A program made the position numbers and the translations under genes. Source: JALOOE01 sp964423545 (lineage in GTDB: Bacteria > Chloroflexota > Anaerolineae > CG2-30-64-16). Taken from it: a stretch of DNA of 16,631 nt. Numbering within the stretch: position 1 is the first letter of the stretch; each line of letters begins with the position of its first letter. Location of the stretch: NCBI GenBank assembly GCA_964423545.1, contig CAYRFV010000109.1:1-16631 (forward strand), written 5' to 3'. Under the pieces are notes generated by a model. The model had not been told where the DNA came from. It did not search any database and saw only the letters and a program-made list of their open reading frames with translations. This document shows, one piece after another, positions 1 to 8,054 of this stretch.

Positions 1-1
1 A

Positions 2-55
2 GTTCAGCCGGGGCACAGGGTGCGCTGTGTGCTGTACGGAGAGCCGAGCGCGTAG
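2..55 (+). CDS. possible 3' end of an upstream gene (partial)
   Basis: A frame open from the window edge ends at a TAG at 53-55 and reads VQPGHRVRCVLYGEPSA. This mix of basic and hydrophobic residues could be the C-terminus of a real protein, but 17 residues are too few to assign a family. It ends 27 bases before the radical SAM start, like the gaps elsewhere in the cluster. It may equally be chance. Confidence 0.2.
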   Translation, partial: VQPGHRVRCVLYGEPSA

Positions 56-82
56 CTGGAGACAGCCCACACGGAACGGTGC

Positions 83-1924
83 ATGGCGAAGGTAACACTG
101 CTTTTTCCGCCCTACTGGACGCCGGCAATGCCGCACCTGGCACTGCCGGCGCTTTCGTCTTACCTGCGATCGGCCGGGGTCGAAGTCATCCAGCGGGACA
201 TCAACGTGGAGGTCTTCGACCGCATCCTGACGCGCACCTTCCTGGAGCAGAGCATCGGTCGCCTGCGAGAGATGGCGCGCCGGCCGTCCGCTCACCAGGC
301 GCCGCGCGATCGGGTGCAGTGGGCGCTCGCCGAGGGCCCTCGGCTGGCTGCCGAGGTCGAGAATGCGGTGCGAGTCCTGCGTAGTCCGGCTTTTTTCGAT
401 GGCCCGGCGGGACGGCAGGCGTTCCTCGTCATCGCGCAGAGCCTCGATCTGGCTTCGCTGCCGTTCCATCCTTCCTCGCTCGACCTGCTGAGCTTCGTGG
501 CTCCCGCGCCGGTGAGTAACAGCCACAGCCTGCTGCGCGCCATCCGCAACCCGCACCATAACATCTTTCTGGACCTTTTCCGTCGACACGTCATACCCGA
601 CATCGTGCGCGCGGCGCCGGACATCGTCGGCATCTCGATTCCGACCGAGGGTCAGATGTTCGCGGCAATGACGCTGGCGCACCTGGTCAAGCAGAGCGGT
701 CTCCGATGCCATGTCACCGTCGGTGGGCCCCACGTCACGATGCTGCGCCAGGCGCTCCCCCGGACGCCGGCGCTCTTCGGACTGATCGATAGCGCGGTGT
801 TGTTCGAAGGGGAGGAGCCGTTGCTCAGGCTGGCGGAGACGCTCCAAAGCCGGGGCGATCTGGCGACCGTGCCGAATTTGATCTGGCGCGACGGGCCGGC
901 GGTGCGGGTGAACGAAGCGGTCGCCCTGCCGGGCGCGGTGAGCTGGCAACCACGCGGCCGCCCATCCGGCGATGCCGTCGCCGGGCCACCCGGCAGCGCC
1001 CCGAGGTCGAGTCCAGCCCCGGCTCCGGCCGGCCTCCCTGATTTCGACGGTCTCCCCCTCGATCTTTACCTTGCTCCTCATCTGGTGCTGCCGCTGCTCA
1101 CGGCGCACGGCTGCTATCACGGCGACTGCGCCTTCTGCAACGTGGGCTATGGCCGATCGGGTCATTTCAAACCGGTGCAACCGGCTCTGGTCGTCGAGCA
1201 GATGCAGGCCCTGCAGCGCAAATACGGCGTCCGGCACATCTTTTTTGCGGATGAGGCGATGACCCCGCACAGCATGCGGGAGATGTCGAAGTTGCTCGAA
1301 GCCCACACGCAGAACGGCGGCGCCCCAATCCATTGGTGCGGCTGCATGCGCTTCGAAAAAGCGATCACCGGGGAGCTATTGGAGAAGATGTCGGCCGCAG
1401 GCTGCCGCATGATCCTGTTCGGCCTGGAGACGGCGTCGCCGCGGATGATCGAACTGATGGACAAGGGCACAAAGCGTGAGACGATGAGCCGCATTCTCAA
1501 GGAGAGCACGGCGGCCGGCATTTGGAACCACACCTTCTTCTTCTTTGGTTTCCCGACCGAGACGTTGGAGGATGCGCAAGACACCGTCAACTTCGTCTTC
1601 GAGCACGGCGAGGTCATTCACTCCGGTTCGCCGGGCGAGTTCGTGCTGGAACGCTACTCGCCGGTGCACCTGGCGCCGCAGGAGTTCGGCGTGCAGCGCG
1701 TCATCCAAAAACCGGAAGAAGATTTAGCCATCTACTTCGAGTATGTGCTAGAATCGGGCCTGGACGAATCAACCGCCAAGGCCATCACCGAGCACCTGCT
1801 GGACGCTCTGCCGGGCAAACGTTACGGCCAATACTACGCCCAGGACGCCTATCGCTTACTCTATGCCGGTCACCTGCGCGAAGTGGGCCAACCTCTTCCG
1901 CCCTGGCTGATGGATGAGGCCTGA
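83..1924 (+). CDS. B12-binding domain radical SAM protein
   Basis: 613 aa, probably a cytoplasmic cobalamin-dependent radical SAM enzyme; the reaction is unknown. The N-terminus (LLFPPYWTPAMPHLALPAL) is typical of the Rossmann-like B12-binding domain in this class. That domain runs to about residue 285 and includes VTVGGPH near 212-217. The radical SAM core follows, with the [4Fe-4S]-ligating cysteines C344, C349 and C352 in GCYHGDCAFCNVGYG. The spacing is CX4CX2C rather than the textbook CX3CX2C, a variant I recall from other B12-type radical SAM proteins. Residues about 288-322 form a Pro/Ala/Ser-rich stretch just before the usual PDFDGLPLDLYL segment, and look like an inserted linker. The ATG at 83 gives an N-terminus that starts right at the first beta strand, although its ribosome-binding site is weak. 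Members act as methyltransferases, ring-forming enzymes or RiPP enzymes, and nothing here chooses among these. The next gene starts about 107 bases downstream. Confidence 0.88.
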   Translation: MAKVTLLFPPYWTPAMPHLALPALSSYLRSAGVEVIQRDINVEVFDRILTRTFLEQSIGRLREMARRPSAHQAPRDRVQWALAEGPRLAAEVENAVRVLRSPAFFDGPAGRQAFLVIAQSLDLASLPFHPSSLDLLSFVAPAPVSNSHSLLRAIRNPHHNIFLDLFRRHVIPDIVRAAPDIVGISIPTEGQMFAAMTLAHLVKQSGLRCHVTVGGPHVTMLRQALPRTPALFGLIDSAVLFEGEEPLLRLAETLQSRGDLATVPNLIWRDGPAVRVNEAVALPGAVSWQPRGRPSGDAVAGPPGSAPRSSPAPAPAGLPDFDGLPLDLYLAPHLVLPLLTAHGCYHGDCAFCNVGYGRSGHFKPVQPALVVEQMQALQRKYGVRHIFFADEAMTPHSMREMSKLLEAHTQNGGAPIHWCGCMRFEKAITGELLEKMSAAGCRMILFGLETASPRMIELMDKGTKRETMSRILKESTAAGIWNHTFFFFGFPTETLEDAQDTVNFVFEHGEVIHSGSPGEFVLERYSPVHLAPQEFGVQRVIQKPEEDLAIYFEYVLESGLDESTAKAITEHLLDALPGKRYGQYYAQDAYRLLYAGHLREVGQPLPPWLMDEA

Positions 1925-1977
1925 GCAGACCAGCCCAAGCAGCAGCGATGCTCTGCGCCTCATAGAGACATCGCCGC

Positions 1978-2006
1978 GCCCATCCGCATCCGGCAAGCGG
2001 GTGGGC
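1978..2006 (+). repeat. hairpin upstream of the large protein gene
   Basis: GCCCATCCGC (1978-1987) and GCGGGTGGGC (1997-2006) pair over 10 positions with one G-U wobble in RNA, around a 9-base loop. No T tract follows, so it is not a classical terminator. It sits in the gap between the radical SAM gene and the next gene, 25 bases before the preferred start at 2032. It could slow or process the transcript there; that is inference. Confidence 0.4.
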
Positions 2007-2031
2007 GACACGGCAACCGATGGGGAGCGTT

Positions 2032-4596
2032 ATGACCCTCGCACACCTGAAGTACCCGCTCGAAGACGGCTATGTTCACAACTGGCTGGTGGTCGGACCG
2101 CAAGCCACGCTCGTGAGCGATCTCGATCGTTACACGGGAGCCGACTACAAGCTCCAGATCGCGCAGCACTACTACACGCCTGAATCGGGCATCGAGAAGC
2201 CCCCCGCTGAGTGGCGAGAGGTGACGATCGGCGAGCTCCGGACGCGTTGGGAGTATCTCCGCTGTCGCGACGATCATTTCGTCGACCTGTCGCGTTTTCA
2301 CCACATCTGCCATTACCTGGCTGCGTGGGCCTACACCGAGATCGTCAGCCCAACCGATCAGGACGCGCAGTGCGTCCTCACGACCAACGGGCCCGCAGAT
2401 GTCTGGGTGAATGGCGCCCACGTTCACCGCCAGGAGCACTTTCACCATCAGCTGCCGAAGCGCGTTCCGTTCGTGATGCCCCTGCGGTCGGGACCGAACG
2501 AAGTGCTGGTGCGCTTCGAACAGGTGGCGGCGCGGGAATGCCCCTACGCCATGGCGCTTCAGATGGCAGGTGCGCCGTCAGGCGGTCAGCTTGCCGTCCG
2601 CTTGCCGAGTGCGATCTCCCCGATCCGGCGCCGCCAACTCCTGGAGCGCGCCTTCTACGCCGCTCACATCCGGCAGGACGTCTTCAGATACGACGACGAG
2701 GTCACCGTGCACTGGCCCGATGACTATGAGGGGAGCGCAGCACTGGCGATCCGGGTGCAATCGCCTGCCAGCGATATCTATTCCGAGGGGATGAAGACCG
2801 CGGCAGCCGGAGCGCAGGCGACGCTGGGTGCGGCCTACCAGTTCCCCGACGGAGCCTACGATCTGTTCTTGATGCCGCGGCCGCAGGAGTACTATGGAGG
2901 CTCGATGCGGGTCGAGCGCAAAATCCGCTGCTGGATCACGCGCAACCGCTTTTCCGAGGCTCCCTACGGCGACTTCGAGCAGCGCCGCGCTGAGGCGTTG
3001 TTGGACGCCGCGCATCGTGACGTCAACGTCTTCTGCGAGATCGCCAAGATGGCCCTGGGTGCGTGGCGCGACGTGAAGCTCACGGCGATCCAGGCCACCA
3101 TCGAGGGCGTCACCCGCCGCGGCGACTGCAGCGACTTCCACCTGGTCGGCCTCCTGGGGATGCTCTATCGCTTCGGGGACGACCCGTCGTTCCCGGAGGA
3201 GCTGGCGCAGCCGCTGCAGCGATGTATCCTGGGCTTCAAGTACTGGAACGACGAGCCTGGCAGCGATGCCATGTGCTATACCACCGAGAATCACAGCATC
3301 CTGTTTCACACCTGTGAGCTGCTGGCCGGCCAGCTGTATCCGGAGCATGTGTTCGCCAACAACGGCCAGACGGGCCGCTGGCGCCAGCGCATGGGCGAGC
3401 AGCGCAGCCTGGCCTGGTTGCGCGACCGCAGCGCTCACGGCTTCAAAGAGTGGGACTCCAACTGCTACTTTGAAGAGGACGCGCTGGCGCTGTCGCACCT
3501 GGCGAGCCTGGCTGAGAATGTCGAGGTCGCCGAGATGGCCACCGTGGTGCTCGACAAGATGCTCTTCACGATGGCGGTGAATTCCTACCGCGGCGTGTTC
3601 GGCTCGACACACGGCCGCACGTATACGCCCTTCATCAAGAGCGGGTACAACGAGGCGACATCGGGGATCAGCCGTTTGCTGTGGGGCATGGGCGTGTTCA
3701 ACAGCCACGTGATGGGCACGGTGAGCCTGGCGTGTTCCGATTACGAGCTGCCCCCGTTGATTGCGGAGATCGCCGCCGACCTGCCCGAAGAGATGTGGAG
3801 CCGCGAACGTCACGTGGGCGAGGAGGCGTTGTGGCGCAACTCAGGCTCGCACGGCGTCGAGATCAACAAGGTCACCTACAAGACGCCCGACTACATGCTC
3901 TGCTCGGCGCAGGACTGGCATCCGGGAGAAAAGGGGTATCAGCAGCACATCTGGCAGGCCACGCTGGGGCCGGACGCGGTCGTCTTCGTCACCCATCCCA
4001 CATGCGCCAGCGAGGACGGCTCGCACCGGCCCAACTTCTGGCACGGCAACGACACGCTGCCGCGCGTGGCCCAGTGGAAGGACCTGCTCATCGCCGTACA
4101 TCGCCTGCCCCAAGATGACTGGATGGGCTTCACGCATGCATTCTTCCCGGCTTTCGCGTTCGATGAGCACGATATCGGGGAGGGATGGGCATTCGCCCGT
4201 CGAGGCGACGGCTACATCGCGCTGACCGCCTCGCGCGGACTGAGGTGGATGACGACCGGTGACAATGCGCATCGTGAGCTGCGTTCCTACGGACGCCACA
4301 ATATCTGGCTATGCCAGATGGGACGCCGGGCGCTCGATGGGAGCTACGCGGAGTTCAAGCGGAAGGTGCGGTCAGCGAAAGTCGAATTCGATGACCTGGC
4401 AGTGCGCCTCCGCTCGCTGCGAGGCGACGAGATCGCGTTCGGCTGGCTGGGGCCGTTTCTGCTGAACGGCTGTGAACAGCAGATCACCGGGTTCAAGCAC
4501 TACGATAGCCCCTACTGTGTGGCCGACCTGCCCGCCGCCGAGATGCAGATTCAGCACGGGGACGATGCGATGCGGCTGAAGTTCGGGGCAAGGTGA
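2032..4596 (+). CDS. large putative carbohydrate-active protein, unrecognised family (copy 1)
   Basis: 854 aa from ATG 2032, which follows GGGGAG at 2022-2027. An in-frame ATG at 2020 adds four residues but has no good ribosome-binding site. No signal peptide or membrane segment is visible, so it is probably cytoplasmic. The N-terminal 180 residues look like a beta-sandwich: HNWLVVGP near the start, then VWVNGAHVH and GPNEVLVRFEQV, as in sugar-binding domains attached to glycosidases. Residues about 320-640 are helix-rich and recall (alpha/alpha) toroid lyases or hydrolases. Motifs are DCSDF (D365), TENH (E419, H421), EWDSNCY (E473) and STHGRTY (H527). All recur in the paralogue at 14519, which supports an active-site role. 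The last 200 residues, absent from the paralogue, are beta-rich. Polysaccharide lyase or glycoside hydrolase activity is an inference from the fold impression; I do not recognise the family. Confidence 0.8.
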   Translation: MTLAHLKYPLEDGYVHNWLVVGPQATLVSDLDRYTGADYKLQIAQHYYTPESGIEKPPAEWREVTIGELRTRWEYLRCRDDHFVDLSRFHHICHYLAAWAYTEIVSPTDQDAQCVLTTNGPADVWVNGAHVHRQEHFHHQLPKRVPFVMPLRSGPNEVLVRFEQVAARECPYAMALQMAGAPSGGQLAVRLPSAISPIRRRQLLERAFYAAHIRQDVFRYDDEVTVHWPDDYEGSAALAIRVQSPASDIYSEGMKTAAAGAQATLGAAYQFPDGAYDLFLMPRPQEYYGGSMRVERKIRCWITRNRFSEAPYGDFEQRRAEALLDAAHRDVNVFCEIAKMALGAWRDVKLTAIQATIEGVTRRGDCSDFHLVGLLGMLYRFGDDPSFPEELAQPLQRCILGFKYWNDEPGSDAMCYTTENHSILFHTCELLAGQLYPEHVFANNGQTGRWRQRMGEQRSLAWLRDRSAHGFKEWDSNCYFEEDALALSHLASLAENVEVAEMATVVLDKMLFTMAVNSYRGVFGSTHGRTYTPFIKSGYNEATSGISRLLWGMGVFNSHVMGTVSLACSDYELPPLIAEIAADLPEEMWSRERHVGEEALWRNSGSHGVEINKVTYKTPDYMLCSAQDWHPGEKGYQQHIWQATLGPDAVVFVTHPTCASEDGSHRPNFWHGNDTLPRVAQWKDLLIAVHRLPQDDWMGFTHAFFPAFAFDEHDIGEGWAFARRGDGYIALTASRGLRWMTTGDNAHRELRSYGRHNIWLCQMGRRALDGSYAEFKRKVRSAKVEFDDLAVRLRSLRGDEIAFGWLGPFLLNGCEQQITGFKHYDSPYCVADLPAAEMQIQHGDDAMRLKFGAR

Positions 4597-4702
4597 GAGC
4601 CGGCAGGGGCGCGCCGAACAGTGAAGACGCTGATGATGCCCCGCGCTACTGCGCAGCCCTGACGCACGTTGCGGCGATGGTCGAGGCAGACGCCGCGCCT
4701 GC

Positions 4703-4733
4703 GCCGCCTCATGGCGGCTATGGGTGAGGCGGC
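4703..4733 (+). repeat. perfect 9-bp inverted repeat in a 185-bp gap
   Basis: GCCGCCTCA (4703-4711) and TGAGGCGGC (4725-4733) are perfect inverted repeats around a 13-base loop. They lie in the gap between the large protein gene and the DUF362 gene, 48 bases before the DUF362 start. No run of T follows, so this is at most a Rho-assisted or processing hairpin, or a protein-binding palindrome. I see no coding potential in the rest of the gap (4597-4781). Confidence 0.45.
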
Positions 4734-4781
4734 CTGATATCCATCACCCTACAGCACAACGATGCCTCTGAGGCAGGTTCC

Positions 4782-5831
4782 ATGAGACTCCATCCGCTCC
4801 TGAACGATCCTCGTGCTGTGCTGGTCTGCCATACCGAGGTGGCCGAGCCGGTCCGGTGGGCCTCCTTCCGCATCGCTGCGCGCAGGGCGCTCGGGGCCAT
4901 GCAGATCGAGCTGGAGGGAGAGAAGGCCGTGATCAAGCCGAACGTCACCGTCGGTGAGAAATACGCCGATCCGGACTGCGGCATCGGCACACACCCCGGT
5001 TTCGTGCACGGCATGGCAGACTACCTGGTGGAGCATGGTGTGCGCCGGGATGGCGTTTATGTTCTGGAAGACCCGCGCGACACTGACGATAACGAGCCGC
5101 GGCACTGGCGCGGGACCGGCTACGATACGCTGGCTGGTGAGCGAATCGTCAAGCTGCGCTGTCCCACCTCCTACACCTGCGTCAAGCGCCCCGTGCCGCA
5201 CCCCCAGGCTCATGCGACCCTCAATGTCAGCCGGTTGGCCGTCGCACCCAACACGGTCCTGTTCAATGTCCCGAAGCTCAAGACGCACAACCTGGCGATC
5301 ACTACGCTCTGCCTGAAGAACATGATGGGTGCGGTCAACGTCTTCGATCGGCACTATTGCCACCAGGCCTGGGGCGAGATCCCGGCGGAGCTTCGGCACG
5401 ACGAACGACCTCGCTCCGAATGGATGGACGAGCGCGTGCACGCCCTCTGGCAGGAGGGACTGGCCCGCCGGCTGAACGACACGGCCAAGGCGGCGCCTCC
5501 GCACCTCAACATCGTCGAGGGGGTGGTCGGACGGGACGGCACTGGCTTCCATCGGGGACGCAACTTCGCCTTGGGCCTGGTGGTCGCCGGGATCAATATG
5601 GTGGCGGTCGACAGCGTTGCGAGCTACCTGATGGGTTTCGATCCCGGACAGCTCATCTACCTGCGGATGGCGGCCGAGGCCGGCTTGGGCAGCAACGATC
5701 TGCACGAGTTGCGCGTGTACGGCGTGCGGGAAGGGGCGCTCGCGCCCTGCGATGGTCTTCAGGCGCTGCGCGCCCGGCCGCCGCTGCGCGTCATCCGCGG
5801 CATCGCCGGCGAGGATGCTCCCCCGCAGTGA
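4782..5831 (+). CDS. DUF362 domain-containing protein
   Basis: 349 aa. DUF362 is a widespread family of uncertain function, often linked to iron-sulfur or redox proteins. The family pattern is clear in order: IKPN (51-54), a THP motif (70-72), NVPKLKTH (162-169), LKNMMGAVN (178-186), then GVVGRDGTGFHRG near 245-257 and AVDSVASYLMG near 275-285. There is no C-terminal ferredoxin-type four-cysteine cluster, which some relatives carry, so it is the plain DUF362 form. No signal peptide is seen. The ATG at 4782 follows GAGGCAGG (4770-4777). The next gene starts 54 bases after the stop, so the two are probably cotranscribed. Its role beside sugar enzymes is unknown. Confidence 0.87.
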   Translation: MRLHPLLNDPRAVLVCHTEVAEPVRWASFRIAARRALGAMQIELEGEKAVIKPNVTVGEKYADPDCGIGTHPGFVHGMADYLVEHGVRRDGVYVLEDPRDTDDNEPRHWRGTGYDTLAGERIVKLRCPTSYTCVKRPVPHPQAHATLNVSRLAVAPNTVLFNVPKLKTHNLAITTLCLKNMMGAVNVFDRHYCHQAWGEIPAELRHDERPRSEWMDERVHALWQEGLARRLNDTAKAAPPHLNIVEGVVGRDGTGFHRGRNFALGLVVAGINMVAVDSVASYLMGFDPGQLIYLRMAAEAGLGSNDLHELRVYGVREGALAPCDGLQALRARPPLRVIRGIAGEDAPPQ

Positions 5832-5885
5832 CGGGAGCCCGTTCCTGGGCAGCGCCTGGCCACAACGACCGATGGAGGTGCGAAG

Positions 5886-6416
5886 ATGGCGTTCAACGTG
5901 AAGCAGCGCGGCAAGCTGACCTATTACTATGAGGGCGAACATCCGGTTCTCTCGGCGCTCGTCACCGAAGCGCAGCCGGATGGCGATCTGAAGATCCACT
6001 TCGCGGGGCTGACAGGCGGCTATTCAGCCAAGGGGGTGCTGGGGTTGGAAGACTTGGTGACGATGGATCCACACCGCGAGATTCCGCTTGTTTTCCAGTG
6101 CTGGGAGAAGTGGCTGCGCGATGCCGGAATCTGCGATTCGCTGGCCGATGTGGACTTCATCGAGATTCACGCCTTCGGCTGCCAGCCTAAGTCGCCCAAC
6201 CCGCTTGTCGATCCGCTCGGCTATGCGGCTGAGCAGGACCGCCTGCGCAAGGCCTATGCCGACGCCTACCGGGCCTACTTCCGCGACCACCTGCCCGGCA
6301 ACGGCGTGCCAGCGCGCTTCACCGTGCATCTGCTGGATGTGCCCGACCGGGCCGCATCGTACGAGTTCTACGGGACCGCGCTGTACCAGAAGGCCTTACA
6401 GAAAGCTCACGGATAA
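5886..6416 (+). CDS. divergent RidA/YjgF-like protein
   Basis: 176 aa, soluble, with a strong ribosome-binding site (GGAGGTG at 5874-5880). I think it is a remote member of the RidA (YjgF/YER057c) superfamily because the features follow that family's order. These are a hydrophobic strand ending in LKIHFAGLTGGYSAKGVLG (35-53), then a helix CWEKWLRDAGICDSLADVDFI (72-92) like the family's 'L..AG....DV' segment. Next come a Y-x5-Y-x2-YF region (124-132) and PARFTVHLLDV (142-152), matching the PAR-x-x-V motif whose Arg binds substrate carboxylates in RidA. It is longer than RidA's usual 125-130 residues, with an N-terminal extension and an insert at about 98-115. RidA hydrolyses reactive enamine/imine intermediates made by PLP dehydratases, and a PLP enzyme of a possible ammonia-lyase type lies downstream at 9243. 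An unrelated function is possible. Confidence 0.6.
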   Translation: MAFNVKQRGKLTYYYEGEHPVLSALVTEAQPDGDLKIHFAGLTGGYSAKGVLGLEDLVTMDPHREIPLVFQCWEKWLRDAGICDSLADVDFIEIHAFGCQPKSPNPLVDPLGYAAEQDRLRKAYADAYRAYFRDHLPGNGVPARFTVHLLDVPDRAASYEFYGTALYQKALQKAHG

Positions 6417-6530
6417 CTCGGGTAGACACGGGTGTTCCCATGGTGGCCCTGCTTGGATCCCTGGCAGCCGTGTCCCCTGCGTCATCCGTGGGCCGCTTCA
6501 TCCCGGCGACACCCGACAAGACGCCATCGC

Positions 6531-6538
6531 AAAAGGAG
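6531..6538 (+). promoter_or_regulatory. ribosome-binding site fixing the amidohydrolase start
   Basis: AAAAGGAG lies 8 bases before the ATG at 6547. It separates the true start from a longer open frame in the same phase that runs back to 6088 over the preceding gene. Confidence 0.7.
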
Positions 6539-6546
6539 CACGCCGT

Positions 6547-7797
6547 ATGACTCCTGCACCGATCCCTGCACCCCGATTGTTCGATCTGCTCCTCCAAGGC
6601 GGCCGTGTCATCGATCCCGCCAACGGCCGGGACGGCCGCTTCGACGTGGCGATTGCTGACAAGAAGATCGCGGCGGTGGAGGCCAGCATCCCGCCGGAGC
6701 ACGCAACGCAGGTTGTCGATGTGACGGGCCGGATCGTCACACCGGGCATCATCGACATGCATACGCATGTCTACACCTATCCCCCGACCCCTACCAGCTA
6801 CGTCGAGAGCATGCACGCGGATGCGCATCTGTTTGCGTCTGGGGTGACAACCACCGTGGATGCGGGCACGGCCGGCTGGCGCAACTTCTCTGATTTCAAA
6901 GCGGCCTGCATCGATCGCTCGAAGGTGCGCATCCTGGCCTACCTCAATATCGCGGGTGACGGCATGGTGGACAAGGAATGCGAGCAGGACATCGGCGAAA
7001 TGCATCCCAAGATCGCCGCAGCCGTCGCAGACGCGTACGACCGATGGATCGTCGGCATCAAGACCGCGCACTACTGGACGCGGCTGCCGTGGGATGCGGC
7101 GCATCCGCCCTGGGCCTCGGTCGAGCGGGCGGTGGAGGCGGGAGAGCTCTGCCGGATGCCGGTCATGGTGGATTTCTGGCCTCGTCCGCCTGAGCGTCCC
7201 TACCCGGACCTGATCCTGAAGAAGCTGCGGCCGGGAGATATCCACACGCATGTCTTCGCGCAGCAGTTCCCCATCGTGGACGGCCAGGGCAAGGTGTACG
7301 ATCACTTGTGGCAGGCGCGCAAGCGGGGGGTGGTCTTCGACCTGGGGCATGGCGCCGGCAGCTTCTGGTTCCGCAATGCGGCGCCTGCGTTCCGGGATGG
7401 CTTCATTCCCGACTCCATCAGCACCGACTTCCACATGGGCAATGTCAACGGTCCGGTGCTGAGCATGTTGACGACCATGTCGAAGTGCCTGTGCATGGGG
7501 ATGCCGCTGGCCGAAGTGATCTACCGCTCGACCGTGACGCCCGCGCGTGAGATCGGCCGGCCGGAGCTCGGGACGCTGAGTGTCGGCGCAGATGCCGACG
7601 TAGCCGTGCTCGATCACTTGACCGGTGAGTTCGGCTACGTGGACTGCGGCAGGGCGAAGCTGATGGGCCATGAGAAGCTGACATGCGCACTGACCGTCCG
7701 CGCCGGGCAGATTGTGTATGACCCGGAAGGGCTGAGCATGCCCGAGTGGGAGCACGCGCCGGCCCCGTATTGGCGGATGCCAGAGTTGCAGGGATAG
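6547..7797 (+). CDS. amidohydrolase/deacetylase-type metallohydrolase (EF_0837/Atu3266-like)
   Basis: 416 aa, cytoplasmic TIM-barrel amidohydrolase. Seen: the N-terminal strand LLLQGGRVIDPANGRDGRFD, then IVTPGIIDMHTHVY with H72 and H74; GVTTTVDAGTAGW (99-111); GIK with K172, the expected carboxylated lysine; DIHTHVF with H233 and H235; FDLGHGAGSF; and ISTDFHMGN with D294. The C-terminal part has the usual LG.LSVGADADVAVLD return to the small beta domain. The GHG-GSF, ISTD-H and TTMSK-L..GM sequences match the group of EF_0837, AHA_3915 and the acetyl-mandelate esterase Atu3266. It is less like dihydroorotase or D-aminoacylase proper. One oddity: the strand-5 ligand position reads VMVDFW, placing Asp (D209) where I expect His. 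In Enterococcus this family neighbours a SelA-like gene, and one is encoded here at 9243. The substrate is unknown; deacylation of an amino-sugar derivative is a guess. Confidence 0.85.
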   Translation: MTPAPIPAPRLFDLLLQGGRVIDPANGRDGRFDVAIADKKIAAVEASIPPEHATQVVDVTGRIVTPGIIDMHTHVYTYPPTPTSYVESMHADAHLFASGVTTTVDAGTAGWRNFSDFKAACIDRSKVRILAYLNIAGDGMVDKECEQDIGEMHPKIAAAVADAYDRWIVGIKTAHYWTRLPWDAAHPPWASVERAVEAGELCRMPVMVDFWPRPPERPYPDLILKKLRPGDIHTHVFAQQFPIVDGQGKVYDHLWQARKRGVVFDLGHGAGSFWFRNAAPAFRDGFIPDSISTDFHMGNVNGPVLSMLTTMSKCLCMGMPLAEVIYRSTVTPAREIGRPELGTLSVGADADVAVLDHLTGEFGYVDCGRAKLMGHEKLTCALTVRAGQIVYDPEGLSMPEWEHAPAPYWRMPELQG

Positions 7798-7805
7798 AAA
7801 ACCGG

Positions 7806-8030
7806 TCCCCCCTCTCCCCGGTGGGGAGAGGGGCTCGGCAGTCATCCGCCGCACGCACGCCTGCGATCCCCCCTCTCCCCCGTGGGGAGAGGGGCTCGGC
7901 AGTCATCCGCCGCACGCGCGCCTGCGATTCCCCCTCTCCCCCGTGGGGAGAGGATCGCGATGCGCCGCCGCCACAGCCGCCTTCGCGATTCCCCCTCTCC
8001 CCCGTGGGGAGAGGGCTGGGGTGAGGGGCG
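7806..8030 (+). repeat. 61-bp-period palindromic tandem repeat array
   Basis: Four copies of a T-rich-edge palindrome, CCCCTCTCCCC/GGGGAGAGGGG with a 2-4 base loop, begin at 7806, 7867, 7928 and 7989. The period is exactly 61. Units 1 and 2 are almost identical along their full length, differing at one loop base and one spacer base. Unit 3 keeps the palindrome and period but has a different 35-base spacer. Unit 4 ends in CTGGGGTGAGGGGCGG. Each palindrome can form an 11-bp GC hairpin on either strand. The array fills nearly all of the gap between the amidohydrolase and the serine hydrolase. It resembles the dispersed C/G-rich intergenic repeats seen in many high-GC genomes. There is no T tract after any hairpin. 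Confidence 0.9.
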
Positions 8031-8054
8031 GCACCGTATCCAGGGAGCGGTTCA

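Noticed and set aside
6425..6474. Inverted repeat GACACGG/CCGTGTC upstream of the amidohydrolase
   Set aside because: Arms are only 7 bases with a 36-base loop, which is expected by chance in this GC-rich sequence.
6088..6546. N-terminal extension of the amidohydrolase to 569 aa
   Set aside because: The extension overlaps the RidA-like gene in another frame, is Arg/Ser/Thr-rich shadow sequence, and a strong ribosome-binding site precedes 6547.
7806..8030. CRISPR array
   Set aside because: The repeats are nearly pure palindromes, the first two spacers are almost identical, and no cas genes are present.
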